A stretch of 30,949 nt of DNA from an uncultured Collinsella sp. (GCA_900542125.1 UQMO01000026.1:1-30949); one strand, 5' to 3'; shown: positions 20,297-28,614, counted from the stretch's first letter. Program-made: numbers and translations. Notes: generated by a model from the sequence alone, not told the origin.

Positions 20297-21697
20297 ATGG
20301 CTCAGTATCAGCTGCCCCGTGACTTCTTCTTTGGCGCTGCTATGTCCGGCCCACAGACTGAGGGTCAGTGGAACCAGGGCGGCAAGCTCGAGAACCTGTG
20401 GGACACCTGGTCCATCCAGGATCTGGGTTCGTTTTACAACTGCGTTGGCTCTTATGCCGGCAATGACTTTATGGCCAAGTACCAGGAAGACTTTCGCATT
20501 TTGAAGGACCTGGGCCTGAATACCTATCGCACTTCCATCCAGTGGAGCCGTCTGCTCGATGCCGACGGCAACCTCAACGAGGAGGGTGCTGCGTGGTATC
20601 ACGAGCTGTTCCGCGCCTCTCGCGAGGCCGGCCTGGAGCCGTTTGTCAACTTGTACCACTTTGACATGCCCACCTACCTCTTTAACCGTGGCGGCTGGGA
20701 GAGCCGCGAGGTCGTTGAGGCTTACGCGCATTACGCCGACGTCGCCTTCCACGAGTTTGGCCAGGAGATTAAGTACTGGTTCACCTTTAACGAGCCCATC
20801 GTCGAGCCCGAGCAGCGCTATCAGGAGGGCGTGTGGTTCCCGCAGCTTCACGACTATAGCCGCGCTCGCACCGTGCAGTATCACATCTCGCTGGCACATG
20901 CGCTGGCCGTGGCCAACTATCGTCGCGCCTATGACGAGGGCGCTATTCGCGCCGATGCCAAGATCGGCATGATCAACTGCTTTACCCCGGTTTACACCAA
21001 GCAGAATCCCAGCGAGGCAGACCTCGAGGCCGTGCGTATGACCAGCGGCATCAACAATCGCTGGTGGCTCGACCTTATTACCAAGGGCGAGCTTCCTGCC
21101 GACGTACTCGACAGCCTGGCCGAGGGCGGCGTTAAGCTCCCGTTCCGTGCCGGCGACCAAGAGATTCTCAAGCAGGGTGTTGTCGACTGGCTCGGCTGCA
21201 ACTACTACCACCCCACGCGTGTTCAGGCGCCGGCGAGCAAGGTCGACCAGTACGGCCTGCCGCACTTTGCCGACGAGTACGTATGGCCCGACGCCATTAT
21301 GAACGAGAGCCGTGGCTGGGAGATCTACCCACAGGGCCTCTACGACTTTGGCATGGACTGTGCTAAGAACTACCCCGATCTTGAGTGGTTCGTTTCCGAG
21401 AACGGTATCGGCATCATGGACGAATACAAGAACCGTGACGCCGAAGGAACCATCCAGGATGACTACCGCGTCGACTTTGTACGTCGGCACCTGGAGTGGG
21501 TGGCCAAGGCAATTGCCGAGGGCGCCAAGTGCCGCGGATACCATTACTGGGCCGTCATCGATAACTGGTCTTGGGCTAATGCCTTTAAGAACCGTTACGG
21601 TTTTGTCGAGGTCGACCTTATGGACGGCTATAAGCGCCGCCTTAAGAAGTCGGCGGCCTGGCTCAAACAGGTCGCCACAACCCACGTGGTTGATTAG
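20297..21697 (+). CDS. Glycoside hydrolase family 1, probable 6-phospho-beta-glycosidase
   Basis: A 466-residue retaining beta-glycosidase, expected to cleave PTS-phosphorylated beta-glucosides or manno-oligosaccharides in the cytoplasm. The acid/base is Glu166 (TFNEP) and the nucleophile is Glu368 (SENGIG). The C-terminal DNWSWANAFKNRYGF resembles the phosphate-binding S-x6-K-x-Y motif of 6-phospho-glycosidases (SWSNGYEKRYG in LacG), but Lys is one position early and Asn takes its place. Phospho-substrate use is therefore supported mainly by the adjacent PTS genes. The start ATG at 20297 has a modest GCGAGG upstream; in-frame codons before it are non-coding leader. It leads the operon with EIIC, EIIB and EIIA. 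Confidence 0.92.
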   Translation: MAQYQLPRDFFFGAAMSGPQTEGQWNQGGKLENLWDTWSIQDLGSFYNCVGSYAGNDFMAKYQEDFRILKDLGLNTYRTSIQWSRLLDADGNLNEEGAAWYHELFRASREAGLEPFVNLYHFDMPTYLFNRGGWESREVVEAYAHYADVAFHEFGQEIKYWFTFNEPIVEPEQRYQEGVWFPQLHDYSRARTVQYHISLAHALAVANYRRAYDEGAIRADAKIGMINCFTPVYTKQNPSEADLEAVRMTSGINNRWWLDLITKGELPADVLDSLAEGGVKLPFRAGDQEILKQGVVDWLGCNYYHPTRVQAPASKVDQYGLPHFADEYVWPDAIMNESRGWEIYPQGLYDFGMDCAKNYPDLEWFVSENGIGIMDEYKNRDAEGTIQDDYRVDFVRRHLEWVAKAIAEGAKCRGYHYWAVIDNWSWANAFKNRYGFVEVDLMDGYKRRLKKSAAWLKQVATTHVVD

Positions 21698-21817
21698 CGA
21701 CCGGGCGGACGCCCAGACCGCGCGCTGCCGCGCGCAACACATGGCACATCTGGTGGCAGAGGGCGACAGGCCACCGTGCGCATAGGAAAAGGCCGGATTT
21801 GAAAGTTAGGAGCAATC

Positions 21818-23161
21818 ATGGCCAGTGACAACGGAAAGAGCTTCCTCGACAAGTTTGCCGAGGTCTCTGCGAAGGTGGGAAACCAGGTTCACCTGCGTTC
21901 CCTGCGTGACGCCTTCGCGACCATCACACCGCTCTATATCCTTGCGGGTATCGCGGTTCTTATCAACAACGTCGTGTTCCCTCTGTTCCCGCTCGATGCG
22001 GCGGGTCTTGCCAATCTTCAGACGTGGGGTTCGGCAATTACGCTGGGCACCCTCAACGTCTCTGCAATTATCTTGGCCGGATTGATTGGCTACAGCCTCG
22101 CTAAGAACAAGCGTTTCGATAACCCGCTCGCTTGCGTGGTCGTCGCTATCTCTGCTTTCGTCATCATGATGCCGCAGCAGATCACCGCCACGCTTGCCGC
22201 CACGAGTCCGCTGCTCACCGGCAAGATTACCTCTGCCGAGGTCACGGGCGCCCTTTCGACTGCCAACACCGGTACCAACGGTCTGTTCGCGGCCATTATC
22301 ATCGCCCTGCTCTCCGTTACGCTCTTCATTAAGATTTCCGGCGTCGAGAAGCTCAAGGTCAAGCTGGGCGAGGGTGTGCCTCCCGCGGTCTCCAACTCCT
22401 TTAACGTCATGATCCCGATGCTGCTCAACCTCTCGATCTTCGCCATTGCCGCGGCTCTGCTCGCCGTGTTTGCCGGCACCGATCTGTGCACCATTATCTC
22501 CACGTGCATTTCCAGCCCGCTCAAGAGCATCATGAACGCCGGTCCGTGGGCTGTTATCCTCATCTACACCCTTGCTAACCTGCTGTTCTGCGTCGGTATT
22601 CACCAGTCCACCATCTCTGGCGCTACCGTCGAGCCGATCCTGACCATGCTCATCGTCGACAACATGGCTACCTTTGCCGCCGGTGGCACCATCCAGCCCG
22701 ATCACTACATGAACATGCAGATCGTTAACAGCTTTGCCCTCATCGGCGGCTCGGGCTGCACCCTCATGCTCCTGCTCGACACGCTCCTGTTCTCCAAGAA
22801 CAAGGCTTCCGAGACCGTTGCCAAGATGGCTATCCTGCCTGGTCTGTTCAACATCAACGAGCCGGTTATCTACGGTTACCCCATCGTGTACAACCTGCCG
22901 CTCATGATCCCGTTCGTCCTCCTTCCCGACCTGTTCATCGGCATCACCTATGGCCTTACCTGCGCAGGCATCATCAGCCCCTGCATCGCCCAGGTGCCCT
23001 GGACTATGCCTCCCGTCATCAATGCCCTGCTCGCTACGGGCTTTGACTGGCGCGCCGGCGTGTGGCAGGCTCTCGAGATTGTCATTGGCATGGCCGTCTA
23101 CCTGCCCTTTATGAAGATTTCCGAGAAGGCAATCGCCAAGCAGGAGGCTCTCGCCGAGTAG
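21818..23161 (+). CDS. PTS sugar transporter subunit IIC, lactose/cellobiose family
   Basis: A 447-residue integral membrane permease of the Lac-type PTS, forming the sugar channel and working with the separate IIB and IIA subunits encoded downstream. Many hydrophobic helices are evident, and the conserved family segment FNINEPVIYGYPIVYN is present near 22850. AGGAG lies 5 nt before the ATG. It follows the GH1 gene by 120 nt, with no T-rich terminator between. The substrate is most likely cellobiose, mannobiose or related beta-linked disaccharides, inferred from the neighbouring manA, ROK and GH1 genes. Confidence 0.93.
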   Translation: MASDNGKSFLDKFAEVSAKVGNQVHLRSLRDAFATITPLYILAGIAVLINNVVFPLFPLDAAGLANLQTWGSAITLGTLNVSAIILAGLIGYSLAKNKRFDNPLACVVVAISAFVIMMPQQITATLAATSPLLTGKITSAEVTGALSTANTGTNGLFAAIIIALLSVTLFIKISGVEKLKVKLGEGVPPAVSNSFNVMIPMLLNLSIFAIAAALLAVFAGTDLCTIISTCISSPLKSIMNAGPWAVILIYTLANLLFCVGIHQSTISGATVEPILTMLIVDNMATFAAGGTIQPDHYMNMQIVNSFALIGGSGCTLMLLLDTLLFSKNKASETVAKMAILPGLFNINEPVIYGYPIVYNLPLMIPFVLLPDLFIGITYGLTCAGIISPCIAQVPWTMPPVINALLATGFDWRAGVWQALEIVIGMAVYLPFMKISEKAIAKQEALAE

Positions 23162-23190
23162 AACGCCTAACGTTCGTCCCTTTCACCGTT

Positions 23191-23221
23191 GCGGGCACCG
23201 GTACGCGGTGCCGGTGCCCGC
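23191..23221 (+). other. Strong intercistronic hairpin between EIIC and EIIB
   Basis: GCGGGCACCGG (23191-23201) pairs perfectly with CCGGTGCCCGC (23211-23221) around a 9-nt loop. No T-run follows. It could stabilise the upstream mRNA or lower readthrough, giving different amounts of IIC and of the soluble subunits. Confidence 0.6.
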
Positions 23222-23321
23222 GGCTCTCTCCCTTGTGTAAAGATGCAGGGGGTGGGCACAATAGCCGCAAGGAATAAAACCAGTCGTCGTCTGCGCGCCG
23301 CGCAGTTATAAGGAGGAAACC

Positions 23322-23624
23322 ATGAAGAAAATCATGCTCTGCTGCAATGCCGGTATGTCCACGAGCCTGCTGGTCCAGAAGATGCAGGCCGAGGTTGCAA
23401 ACCGTGGTCTGGATATTGAGGTCGAGGCTCGTCCCATGAACGAGGCCCACGATCACCTGGGCGAGTGCGACATGTTGCTGCTTGGCCCGCAGATCGGCTA
23501 CACCAAGGGCGATTTTGAGAAGGAGGCCGCCGGTCGTTTCCCGGTCGAGGTCATCAACATGGTCGACTACGGCCGCATGAACGCTGCCGGCATCATCGAC
23601 CACTGCGTCAGCGTGATGGGCTAG
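23322..23624 (+). CDS. PTS subunit IIB, lactose/cellobiose family
   Basis: A 100-residue soluble phosphocarrier. The N-terminal MKKIMLCCNAGMSTSLLV contains the active-site loop CxxGxSTS with Cys8 as phospho-acceptor; Cys7 before it makes a Cys pair. It receives phosphate from IIA and passes it to the sugar entering through IIC. AAGGAGG lies 5 nt before the ATG. The IIA gene follows within 20 nt. Confidence 0.96.
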   Translation: MKKIMLCCNAGMSTSLLVQKMQAEVANRGLDIEVEARPMNEAHDHLGECDMLLLGPQIGYTKGDFEKEAAGRFPVEVINMVDYGRMNAAGIIDHCVSVMG

Positions 23625-23633
23625 GTGCTCCGC

Positions 23634-23966
23634 ATGGAGGATATGAACGAACTGCAGATGACCTGCTTTGAGATCATCAGCTACGTCGGTACCGCCAAGA
23701 GCATGTACATCAATGCCGTGCAAAAGGCCAAGGAGGGCGATTTTGACGCCGCCGAGGAGCTTATCAAGCAGGGCGACGAGGCCTATAACGGTGGCCACGA
23801 TGTTCACATGGGGCTTCTGAAGAAGGAGGCCAACGGCGAGCGTAACGGCGAGGCCCCGTTGATTCTGCTGCATGCCGAGGACCAGATGGCCGGTACCGAG
23901 ACCATGCGCGTCATGGCGACGGAGCTCATCGAGATCCACAAGCAGCTGCAGGCACTTCAGGCCTAG
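23634..23966 (+). CDS. PTS subunit IIA, lactose/cellobiose family
   Basis: A helical phosphocarrier of about 110 residues that accepts phosphate from HPr. The phospho-acceptor His80 lies in LILLHAEDQM, the family's HA(E/Q)D motif, and MTCFEIISYVGTAKSMYI is the conserved first helix. The start is uncertain: GTG 23625, ATG 23634 and ATG 23643 are in frame; GGAGG at 23636-23640 is too close to the last one, so 23634 was chosen. Its gene follows IIB with a very short gap, and a terminator follows at 24025. Confidence 0.93.
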   Translation: MEDMNELQMTCFEIISYVGTAKSMYINAVQKAKEGDFDAAEELIKQGDEAYNGGHDVHMGLLKKEANGERNGEAPLILLHAEDQMAGTETMRVMATELIEIHKQLQALQA

Positions 23967-24024
23967 TCGGCGTTATCGCCGCGATGGACCGTGCGGTCCA
24001 ACAGACAACACAGTCCCTTTGACG

Positions 24025-24063
24025 GGCGCCGGGAGTCTCCGCCTCCCGGCGCCTTTATATTTG
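24025..24063 (+). terminator. Terminator of the GH1/PTS operon
   Basis: GGCGCCGGGAG (24025-24035) pairs perfectly with CTCCCGGCGCC (24043-24053), followed by TTTATATTTG. A smaller TGGACC-GTGC-GGTCCA hairpin precedes it at 23985-24000. Confidence 0.8.
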
Positions 24064-24112
24064 GGGAAGGTCTTGCGCGATCTATTGAGTGACCATTCGC
24101 GCTTCCCCAGAT

Positions 24113-24155
24113 AAAACCTGCCAAAACAAACCTGCCCCTTTTTGGCAGGTTTTTG
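24113..24155 (-). repeat. G-loop hairpin element, copy 6 (terminator-like)
   Basis: AAAACCTGCCAAAA (24113-24126) pairs perfectly with TTTTGGCAGGTTTT (24140-24153). On the minus strand the loop reads AGGGGCAGGTTTG, close to the loops at 11906 and 25162. On the plus strand the T-rich arm could also end transcription before the ROK gene. Confidence 0.6.
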
Positions 24156-24207
24156 CCTTGGGAGCGGTACCATACAGGCAATGTTTAAACGAGAAAGGCG
24201 GGCTCCC

Positions 24208-25161
24208 ATGGAACCTAAGCAGTATTACATCGGCATCGACGTCGGCGGCACTTCGGTTAAGGAGGGCCTGTTCGACGAGGACGGTAACCTGCTGGCCAAG
24301 GCCAGCGTGCCCACGCCGCCTATCGTTGACGCCGCGGGCTTTGCCGCGGTGACCGAGGCTATCGACCAGGTGGTCGCCAAGGCCCAGATTCCGCGCGCCT
24401 TTGTGGCGGGTATTGGCCTGGCCGTTCCGTGCCCCATCCCGGCATCGGGCGATGCCAAGGTCAAGGCCAACATTGCCATTAACCTGCCCGAGCTAAGAGT
24501 CGCCATTCAGGAGCACTGCCCCGACGCGGTTGTTAAATACGAGAACGATGCCAACGCCGCTGCCATGGGCGAGGCCTGGCTCGGCTCTGCCAAGGGCGTA
24601 CAGAACGTGGTGATGGTCACCATTGGTACCGGCGTGGGTGGCGGCGTTATCGTCAACGGCGACGTGGTGTCGGGCGTTGTGGGTGCCGGCGGCGAGATTG
24701 GCCACATGTGCCTGAACCCGGCTGAGGAGCGCACCTGCGGCTGTGGCGGCCATGGCCATCTGGAGCAGTATTCCAGCGCCACCGGCGTGGTGAGTAACTA
24801 CTTTGCCGAGTGCAAGAAGGCGGGCGTCGAGCCCATCGAGCTCACCGGGCCTTCTGATTCCAAGGACGTGTTCCAGGCCTGCCGCGAGGGTGACAAGCTC
24901 GCGCTGGCAGCTGCCGATACCATGGCCGACTATCTCGGCCGCGCCCTGGCGCTTATTGCCAACGTGGTCGATCCCGAGATGTTCCTGATCGGCGGCGGTG
25001 CTTCCGCTTCGGCCGATGTCTACCTCGACAAGGTCCGCGAGCACTTTAAGCAGTACGCGCTCTCCGCCTCGCGCGAGACGCCCATTAAGGTCGCTTCGCT
25101 CGGCAACGACGCCGGCATCATCGGTGCCGCCTACGTAGCCCTGCGCGCCGCCGGCAAATAG
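24208..25161 (+). CDS. ROK family sugar kinase
   Basis: A 317-residue cytoplasmic hexose kinase of the ROK family (glucokinase or fructokinase type). ATP-binding and catalytic motifs are clear: DVGGTSVK (from 11), ENDANAA (from 112, Asp114 as catalytic base), TIGTGVGGG (from 138) and GEIGHM (from 162). The zinc motif reads CGCGGHGHLE (177-186), where the third Cys of the usual CxCGxxGCxE is His. The ATG at 24208 has AAGGCGGG 5 nt upstream; ATG 24181 is in frame but has no ribosome site. It has its own transcription unit after the PTS operon and probably phosphorylates the free hexose released by GH1. B. subtilis gmuE is a ROK kinase in the same setting. Confidence 0.94.
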   Translation: MEPKQYYIGIDVGGTSVKEGLFDEDGNLLAKASVPTPPIVDAAGFAAVTEAIDQVVAKAQIPRAFVAGIGLAVPCPIPASGDAKVKANIAINLPELRVAIQEHCPDAVVKYENDANAAAMGEAWLGSAKGVQNVVMVTIGTGVGGGVIVNGDVVSGVVGAGGEIGHMCLNPAEERTCGCGGHGHLEQYSSATGVVSNYFAECKKAGVEPIELTGPSDSKDVFQACREGDKLALAAADTMADYLGRALALIANVVDPEMFLIGGGASASADVYLDKVREHFKQYALSASRETPIKVASLGNDAGIIGAAYVALRAAGK

Positions 25162-25194
25162 CTGGTGCAAGGGGGCCAGGTTACTTTGCACCAA
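25162..25194 (+). repeat. G-loop hairpin element, copy 7
   Basis: TGGTGCAA (25163-25170) pairs with TTGCACCA (25186-25193) around GGGGGCCAGGTTACT. It starts directly after the ROK stop codon and differs from the copy at 11907-11939 at four of 33 positions. Confidence 0.65.
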
Positions 25195-25327
25195 CATGGC
25201 GCAAAAGGGACAGCCTTGGCCTCCATGCCTGCCCCAAAATATGTCGTGCCCCTTCCGTCTGCGAAGGCTCGGCATCGGCGTGCTACCATAGCTACGTCCA
25301 AGTACACATATCAAGTGGAGGATATCC

Positions 25328-26251
25328 ATGGCAAACGTTCTTGTCTTTGGTCACCAGAACCCCGATAACGACGCCATCATGAGCGCCGTCGTCCTGTCCC
25401 AGCTGCTCAACCAGGTTGAGTATGCCGGCAACATCTACGAGGCCTGCGCCCTTGGTCAGCTTCCGGCCGAGTCCGCCAAGCTGCTCGCCGACGCCGGCAT
25501 CGCCGAGCCCCGCGTGATCGAGTCCGTCGAGGCCGGTCAGCTCGTCGTCCTCACCGACCACAACGAGTCTGCCCAGTCCGTCGCCGGCCTTAAGGACGCC
25601 ACGGTCTTTGGCGTTGTCGATCATCACCGCATCGGCGACTTCGAGACCGCCGGCCCGCTGCACTACATCTGCCTGCCCTGGGGCTCCAGCTGCACCATCG
25701 TCACCAAGCTCGCCGACGTGCTCGGCGTTGAGCTTTCCGACGTCCAGGCCAAGCTGCTGCTCTCGGCCATGATGACCGACACGCTCATGCTCAAGAGCCC
25801 CACCACCACCGATGTCGACCGCGCCGTCGCCGCCAAGCTCGGCGAGCAGGTGGGCGTCGACCCGGTCAAGTTTGGCATGGAGGTCTTCCTCACCCGTCCG
25901 TCCGGCTCCTTCACCGCAGCCGAGATGGTCGGCAACGACATCAAGATGTTCGAGCCCGCTGGCAAGAAGCTGCTCATCGGCCAGTACGAGACCGTCGACA
26001 AGACCCGCGCACTCGGCATGATCGACGAGATCCGCGAGGCCATGCGCGCCTACGCCGCCGAGAAGGGTGCCGACGGTATTGTCCTGTGCATCACCGACAT
26101 CATGGAGGAGGGCTCGCAGGTCCTGCTCGAGGGCGAGACCGAGGCCGCTCAGAAGGGCCTGGGCATTGCCGATGAGTACGACGGCGTCTGGATGCCGGGC
26201 GTCCTCTCCCGTAAGAAGCAGGTCGCTGCCCCCATCATGGCCGCCTGCTAG
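25328..26251 (+). CDS. ppaC: Manganese-dependent inorganic pyrophosphatase (family II)
   Basis: A 307-residue DHH-family pyrophosphatase that hydrolyses PPi to phosphate and drives biosynthesis. Metal ligands are visible: His9, Asp13 and Asp15 in GHQNPDND, Asp77 in TDHNE, the DHH motif at 98-100 (VDHHRIGD) and Asp151 (MMTDT). The C-terminal DHHA2 domain ends with the substrate-binding SRKKQ (294-298). There is no CBS regulatory insert, so it is the short unregulated form. GGAGG lies 6 nt before the ATG. It is monocistronic with a classic terminator. Confidence 0.97.
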   Translation: MANVLVFGHQNPDNDAIMSAVVLSQLLNQVEYAGNIYEACALGQLPAESAKLLADAGIAEPRVIESVEAGQLVVLTDHNESAQSVAGLKDATVFGVVDHHRIGDFETAGPLHYICLPWGSSCTIVTKLADVLGVELSDVQAKLLLSAMMTDTLMLKSPTTTDVDRAVAAKLGEQVGVDPVKFGMEVFLTRPSGSFTAAEMVGNDIKMFEPAGKKLLIGQYETVDKTRALGMIDEIREAMRAYAAEKGADGIVLCITDIMEEGSQVLLEGETEAAQKGLGIADEYDGVWMPGVLSRKKQVAAPIMAAC

Positions 26252-26270
26252 GTTTAGTTGACCGAACGCC

Positions 26271-26311
26271 ACGACCGGATCGCGGACGCCCCGCGCTCCG
26301 GTCGTTTTTTT
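26271..26311 (+). terminator. Rho-independent terminator of ppaC
   Basis: ACGACCGGA (26271-26279) pairs with TCCGGTCGT (26297-26305), with an inner CGCGG/CCGCG stem, followed by a seven-T run. Confidence 0.93.
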
Positions 26312-26354
26312 GTGCACGGCGCCGCGTCGTCTCTTGGGCAGGCGCGCCCGTGCC

Positions 26355-26375
26355 GTTGAGCAAATAATGTTCAAC
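26355..26375 (+). promoter_or_regulatory. Inverted repeat upstream of nhaA, possible operator
   Basis: GTTGAGC (26355-26361) and GTTCAAC (26369-26375) form 7-nt arms with one G-T pair around AAATAAT. It lies about 145 bp before the nhaA start. No clear promoter hexamers were found near it. Confidence 0.25.
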
Positions 26376-26519
26376 CTGTGGTTCCGCTTTTCGGCCACAC
26401 CTGCGTGCTTGTCGTGCAGGGTAGGCTAGATGCAAGCGTAATACGTTAGAGCGCGGCGCCGCCACTTGGGCGGGCCGTGCTTTTTTAAGACGGGAGCTTT
26501 CCCGAGAAAGGAGCCGCCC

Positions 26520-27878
26520 ATGGCAGCACCCGAGCAGCTGTTCAACGTTCGTGAACGCAAGCGCTTTGAACGTCACGACATTTGGGAGCGCATCGCCGAG
26601 AACGGCACGATTTCCGCTGCCGTCATGGTCTTCGCCGCTATCGCCGCCGTTATCTGCGCCAACACCGATGCCTACGAGGCCATCCATCACTTTTTGGAGA
26701 CCCCGCTGTATGTGGGTCTGGGCAACCTTACGGCTGGTCTCACCGTTGAGCTTTTCGTCAACGACTTCCTCATGGCGATTTTCTTTTTGTTGGTGGGCAT
26801 TGAGCTTAAGTACGAGATGACGGTCGGCGAGCTCAAGAATCCGCGCCAGGCCATGCTTCCCATGCTGGCAGCCGTGGGCGGCGTCGTCGTTCCCGCCTGC
26901 ATCTACCTCATTTTTAACCATGCCGGCGCCCGCAACGGTTGGGCCATCCCCATGGCAACCGATATTGCCTTTGCGCTGGGCGTGCTGTCGCTTTTGGGCA
27001 ACCGCGTGCCCAACGGCGTGCGCGTGTTCTTCTCGACGCTCGCTATTGCCGACGATCTGATTTCCATCGCCGCCATCGCCATTTTCTACGGTCAGAGCCC
27101 CAATCCGTTTTGGTTGGGCGCCGCCGCACTTGTGACCTGCGCGCTCGTGTGGCTTAACAAGACGCAGCATTACCGCCTTGCCCCGTATTCGGTACTGGGT
27201 CTGCTGTTGTGGTTCTGCATGTTCAAGAGCGGCGTACATGCCACGCTTGCCGGCGTCATCCTGGCCTTCACCATTCCGGCCAAGTGCGGCGTTAAGCTCG
27301 ATAGCCTTACCGATTGGCTGGGCGAGTGCCTGCCGTTGCTCGACGACCGTTACGATGACGAGGCGCACATCCTGGGCCAGCATGACTTTACCGTCTCGAC
27401 AACCAAGGTCGAGCGCGTCATGCACCGCGTGACCCCGCCGCTTATCCGCATGGAGCGTCTGATCTCCACGCCGGTCAACTTTGTGATCCTGCCGATCTTT
27501 GCGTTCGTAAACGCGCAGGTTCGCTTAGTGGGCGTGGACATGAGCACACTGCTCACCGACCCGGTGACGCTCGGCGTGTACTTTGGCATGCTGCTGGGCA
27601 AGCCGATCGGCATCTTTGGCATGACGTTCGCCTTGGTCAAGCTCAAGGCCTGCGAGCTGCCGCACAACGTTAACTGGCACATGATTGCCGGTGTGGGCAT
27701 TCTGGGTGGTATCGGCTTTACCATGTCGATTCTCATCAGCGGCCTCGCCTTCCCGACGGCCCAGTTTGAGGTTCTGGCTGCCAAGGCCGCCATCCTTGCC
27801 GGTTCGGTCACCGCTGCCGTGCTCGGCATGATCTACATGAGTGTTGTCTGCAAGCATCCCGCGCCCAAGGGCGAGTAA
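26520..27878 (+). CDS. nhaA: Na+/H+ antiporter NhaA
   Basis: A 452-residue inner-membrane antiporter exchanging Na+ (or Li+) for protons, for pH and sodium balance. The essential aspartates are present: Asp148 in MATDIAFALG, and the Asp178-Asp179 pair in TLAIADDLISI that binds the ion. FFLLVGIELKYEM and GILGGIGFTMSILISGLAF are further family signatures. It is longer than E. coli NhaA (388), mainly through a hydrophilic loop around YDDEAHILGQHDF, between the two halves. AAAGGAG lies 6 nt before the ATG. It is a single gene convergent with the small gene at 28252. Confidence 0.96.
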   Translation: MAAPEQLFNVRERKRFERHDIWERIAENGTISAAVMVFAAIAAVICANTDAYEAIHHFLETPLYVGLGNLTAGLTVELFVNDFLMAIFFLLVGIELKYEMTVGELKNPRQAMLPMLAAVGGVVVPACIYLIFNHAGARNGWAIPMATDIAFALGVLSLLGNRVPNGVRVFFSTLAIADDLISIAAIAIFYGQSPNPFWLGAAALVTCALVWLNKTQHYRLAPYSVLGLLLWFCMFKSGVHATLAGVILAFTIPAKCGVKLDSLTDWLGECLPLLDDRYDDEAHILGQHDFTVSTTKVERVMHRVTPPLIRMERLISTPVNFVILPIFAFVNAQVRLVGVDMSTLLTDPVTLGVYFGMLLGKPIGIFGMTFALVKLKACELPHNVNWHMIAGVGILGGIGFTMSILISGLAFPTAQFEVLAAKAAILAGSVTAAVLGMIYMSVVCKHPAPKGE

Positions 27879-27962
27879 AAGCTCGAAAACAGACACCAGA
27901 ACCGGTTTGGATGCGTTCGAAACTCGGATCAGGGTGCTACTGGCCCACTGCCAGATACCCCC

Positions 27963-28192
27963 GTGGCCAAAAAACGCCGTTTGTGAGTACTGTCACAAAC
28001 GGCGTATCATTTTAGGTGCGGAAAATAATGAACAAAGTTATAAGAACTGTACGTTAATGAGTGACCATCGACTTCCAATTTGGCGCTAGCTGACGGTGAT
28101 TAGGGAGTTTCAAGTCGAGTTTTGCCGATTTCGACCGAGAATCGCTGCTACTAAAAAGGTAACAGTACTCATATTTGCCCTTTTTTGGCCAC
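27963..28192. repeat. 230-bp inverted-repeat-bounded element, copy 2
   Basis: The left end is GTGGCCAAAAAA then TGAGTACTGT (27984-27993). The right end is GCTGCTACTAAAAAGG, CAGTACTCATATTT and finally TTTTTTGGCCAC (28192). The right 49 nt match copy 1 (2791-2839) at 44 positions; the interiors show little similarity. Near the left end an 11-bp perfect hairpin (27975-27985 with 27994-28004) may terminate nhaA. Like copy 1 it lies between convergent genes. Apart from this element, the nhaA-28252 gap holds nothing recognisable. Confidence 0.7.
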
Positions 28193-28251
28193 AAGCCCTA
28201 AAACAAGCCTCGCCAGGGTCGGGAAACTGGCCAAATCGTCGGCCTCGAGGC

Positions 28252-28506
28252 TTATTCCACCGTTCCGTAGACGGCACCCCAGCCGTGGGCGGCCAAGGCG
28301 GAGTTGAGCTGGTCGCAAAGTGACTGGCGGTCGTAATAGCCGGGCGGTAGCAGGTTGACGATCTCCATGAGATCGGGCGCCAGGTCCAAGATTTCGGCCT
28401 GTACGATCAGGTCCAGACGGTCGATGGCGTGGCGGTCGTAAAACAGTCCGTCGACCAGGCGCTGCAAGTCGCCGAATTCCTCGGCCTGGAACGATCCATA
28501 CTCCAT
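28252..28506 (-). CDS. Small conserved-looking protein of unknown function
   Basis: An 84-residue acidic soluble protein, not recognised. It has no signal peptide or membrane helix; the sequence suggests helices with a central LDLIVQAEILDLAPDLMEIVNLLPPG and a C-terminal HGWGAVYGTVE. It is considered real because AAGGAGG lies 4 nt before the ATG, codon use resembles neighbouring genes, and no other frame in the region is coding. It is divergent from the aminotransferase gene (149 bp between starts) and convergent with nhaA. Confidence 0.7.
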   Translation of the reverse strand: MEYGSFQAEEFGDLQRLVDGLFYDRHAIDRLDLIVQAEILDLAPDLMEIVNLLPPGYYDRQSLCDQLNSALAAHGWGAVYGTVE

Positions 28507-28608
28507 AGTGCCTCCTTGGGCGCCCTACGCCGGCATGCGCGGCGATTCGTAATTTATTGCGATGGACTTAATCTATCACGGCTTCATAACGTTGCGGCGG
28601 TGGCGGTC

Positions 28609-28614
28609 TATACT
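28609..28614 (+). promoter_or_regulatory. Probable -10 box of the aminotransferase gene
   Basis: TATACT lies 41 bp before the start codon. No good -35 hexamer is seen at 16-18 bp. The same -10 hexamer occurs before pcrA, hipB and the TatA-like gene. Confidence 0.5.

Noticed and set aside
24061..24108. Shared TGAGTGACCAT at 24086 and 28058 as a regulatory motif
   Set aside because: Two occurrences of about 11 bases with differing surroundings are too little to support a motif.
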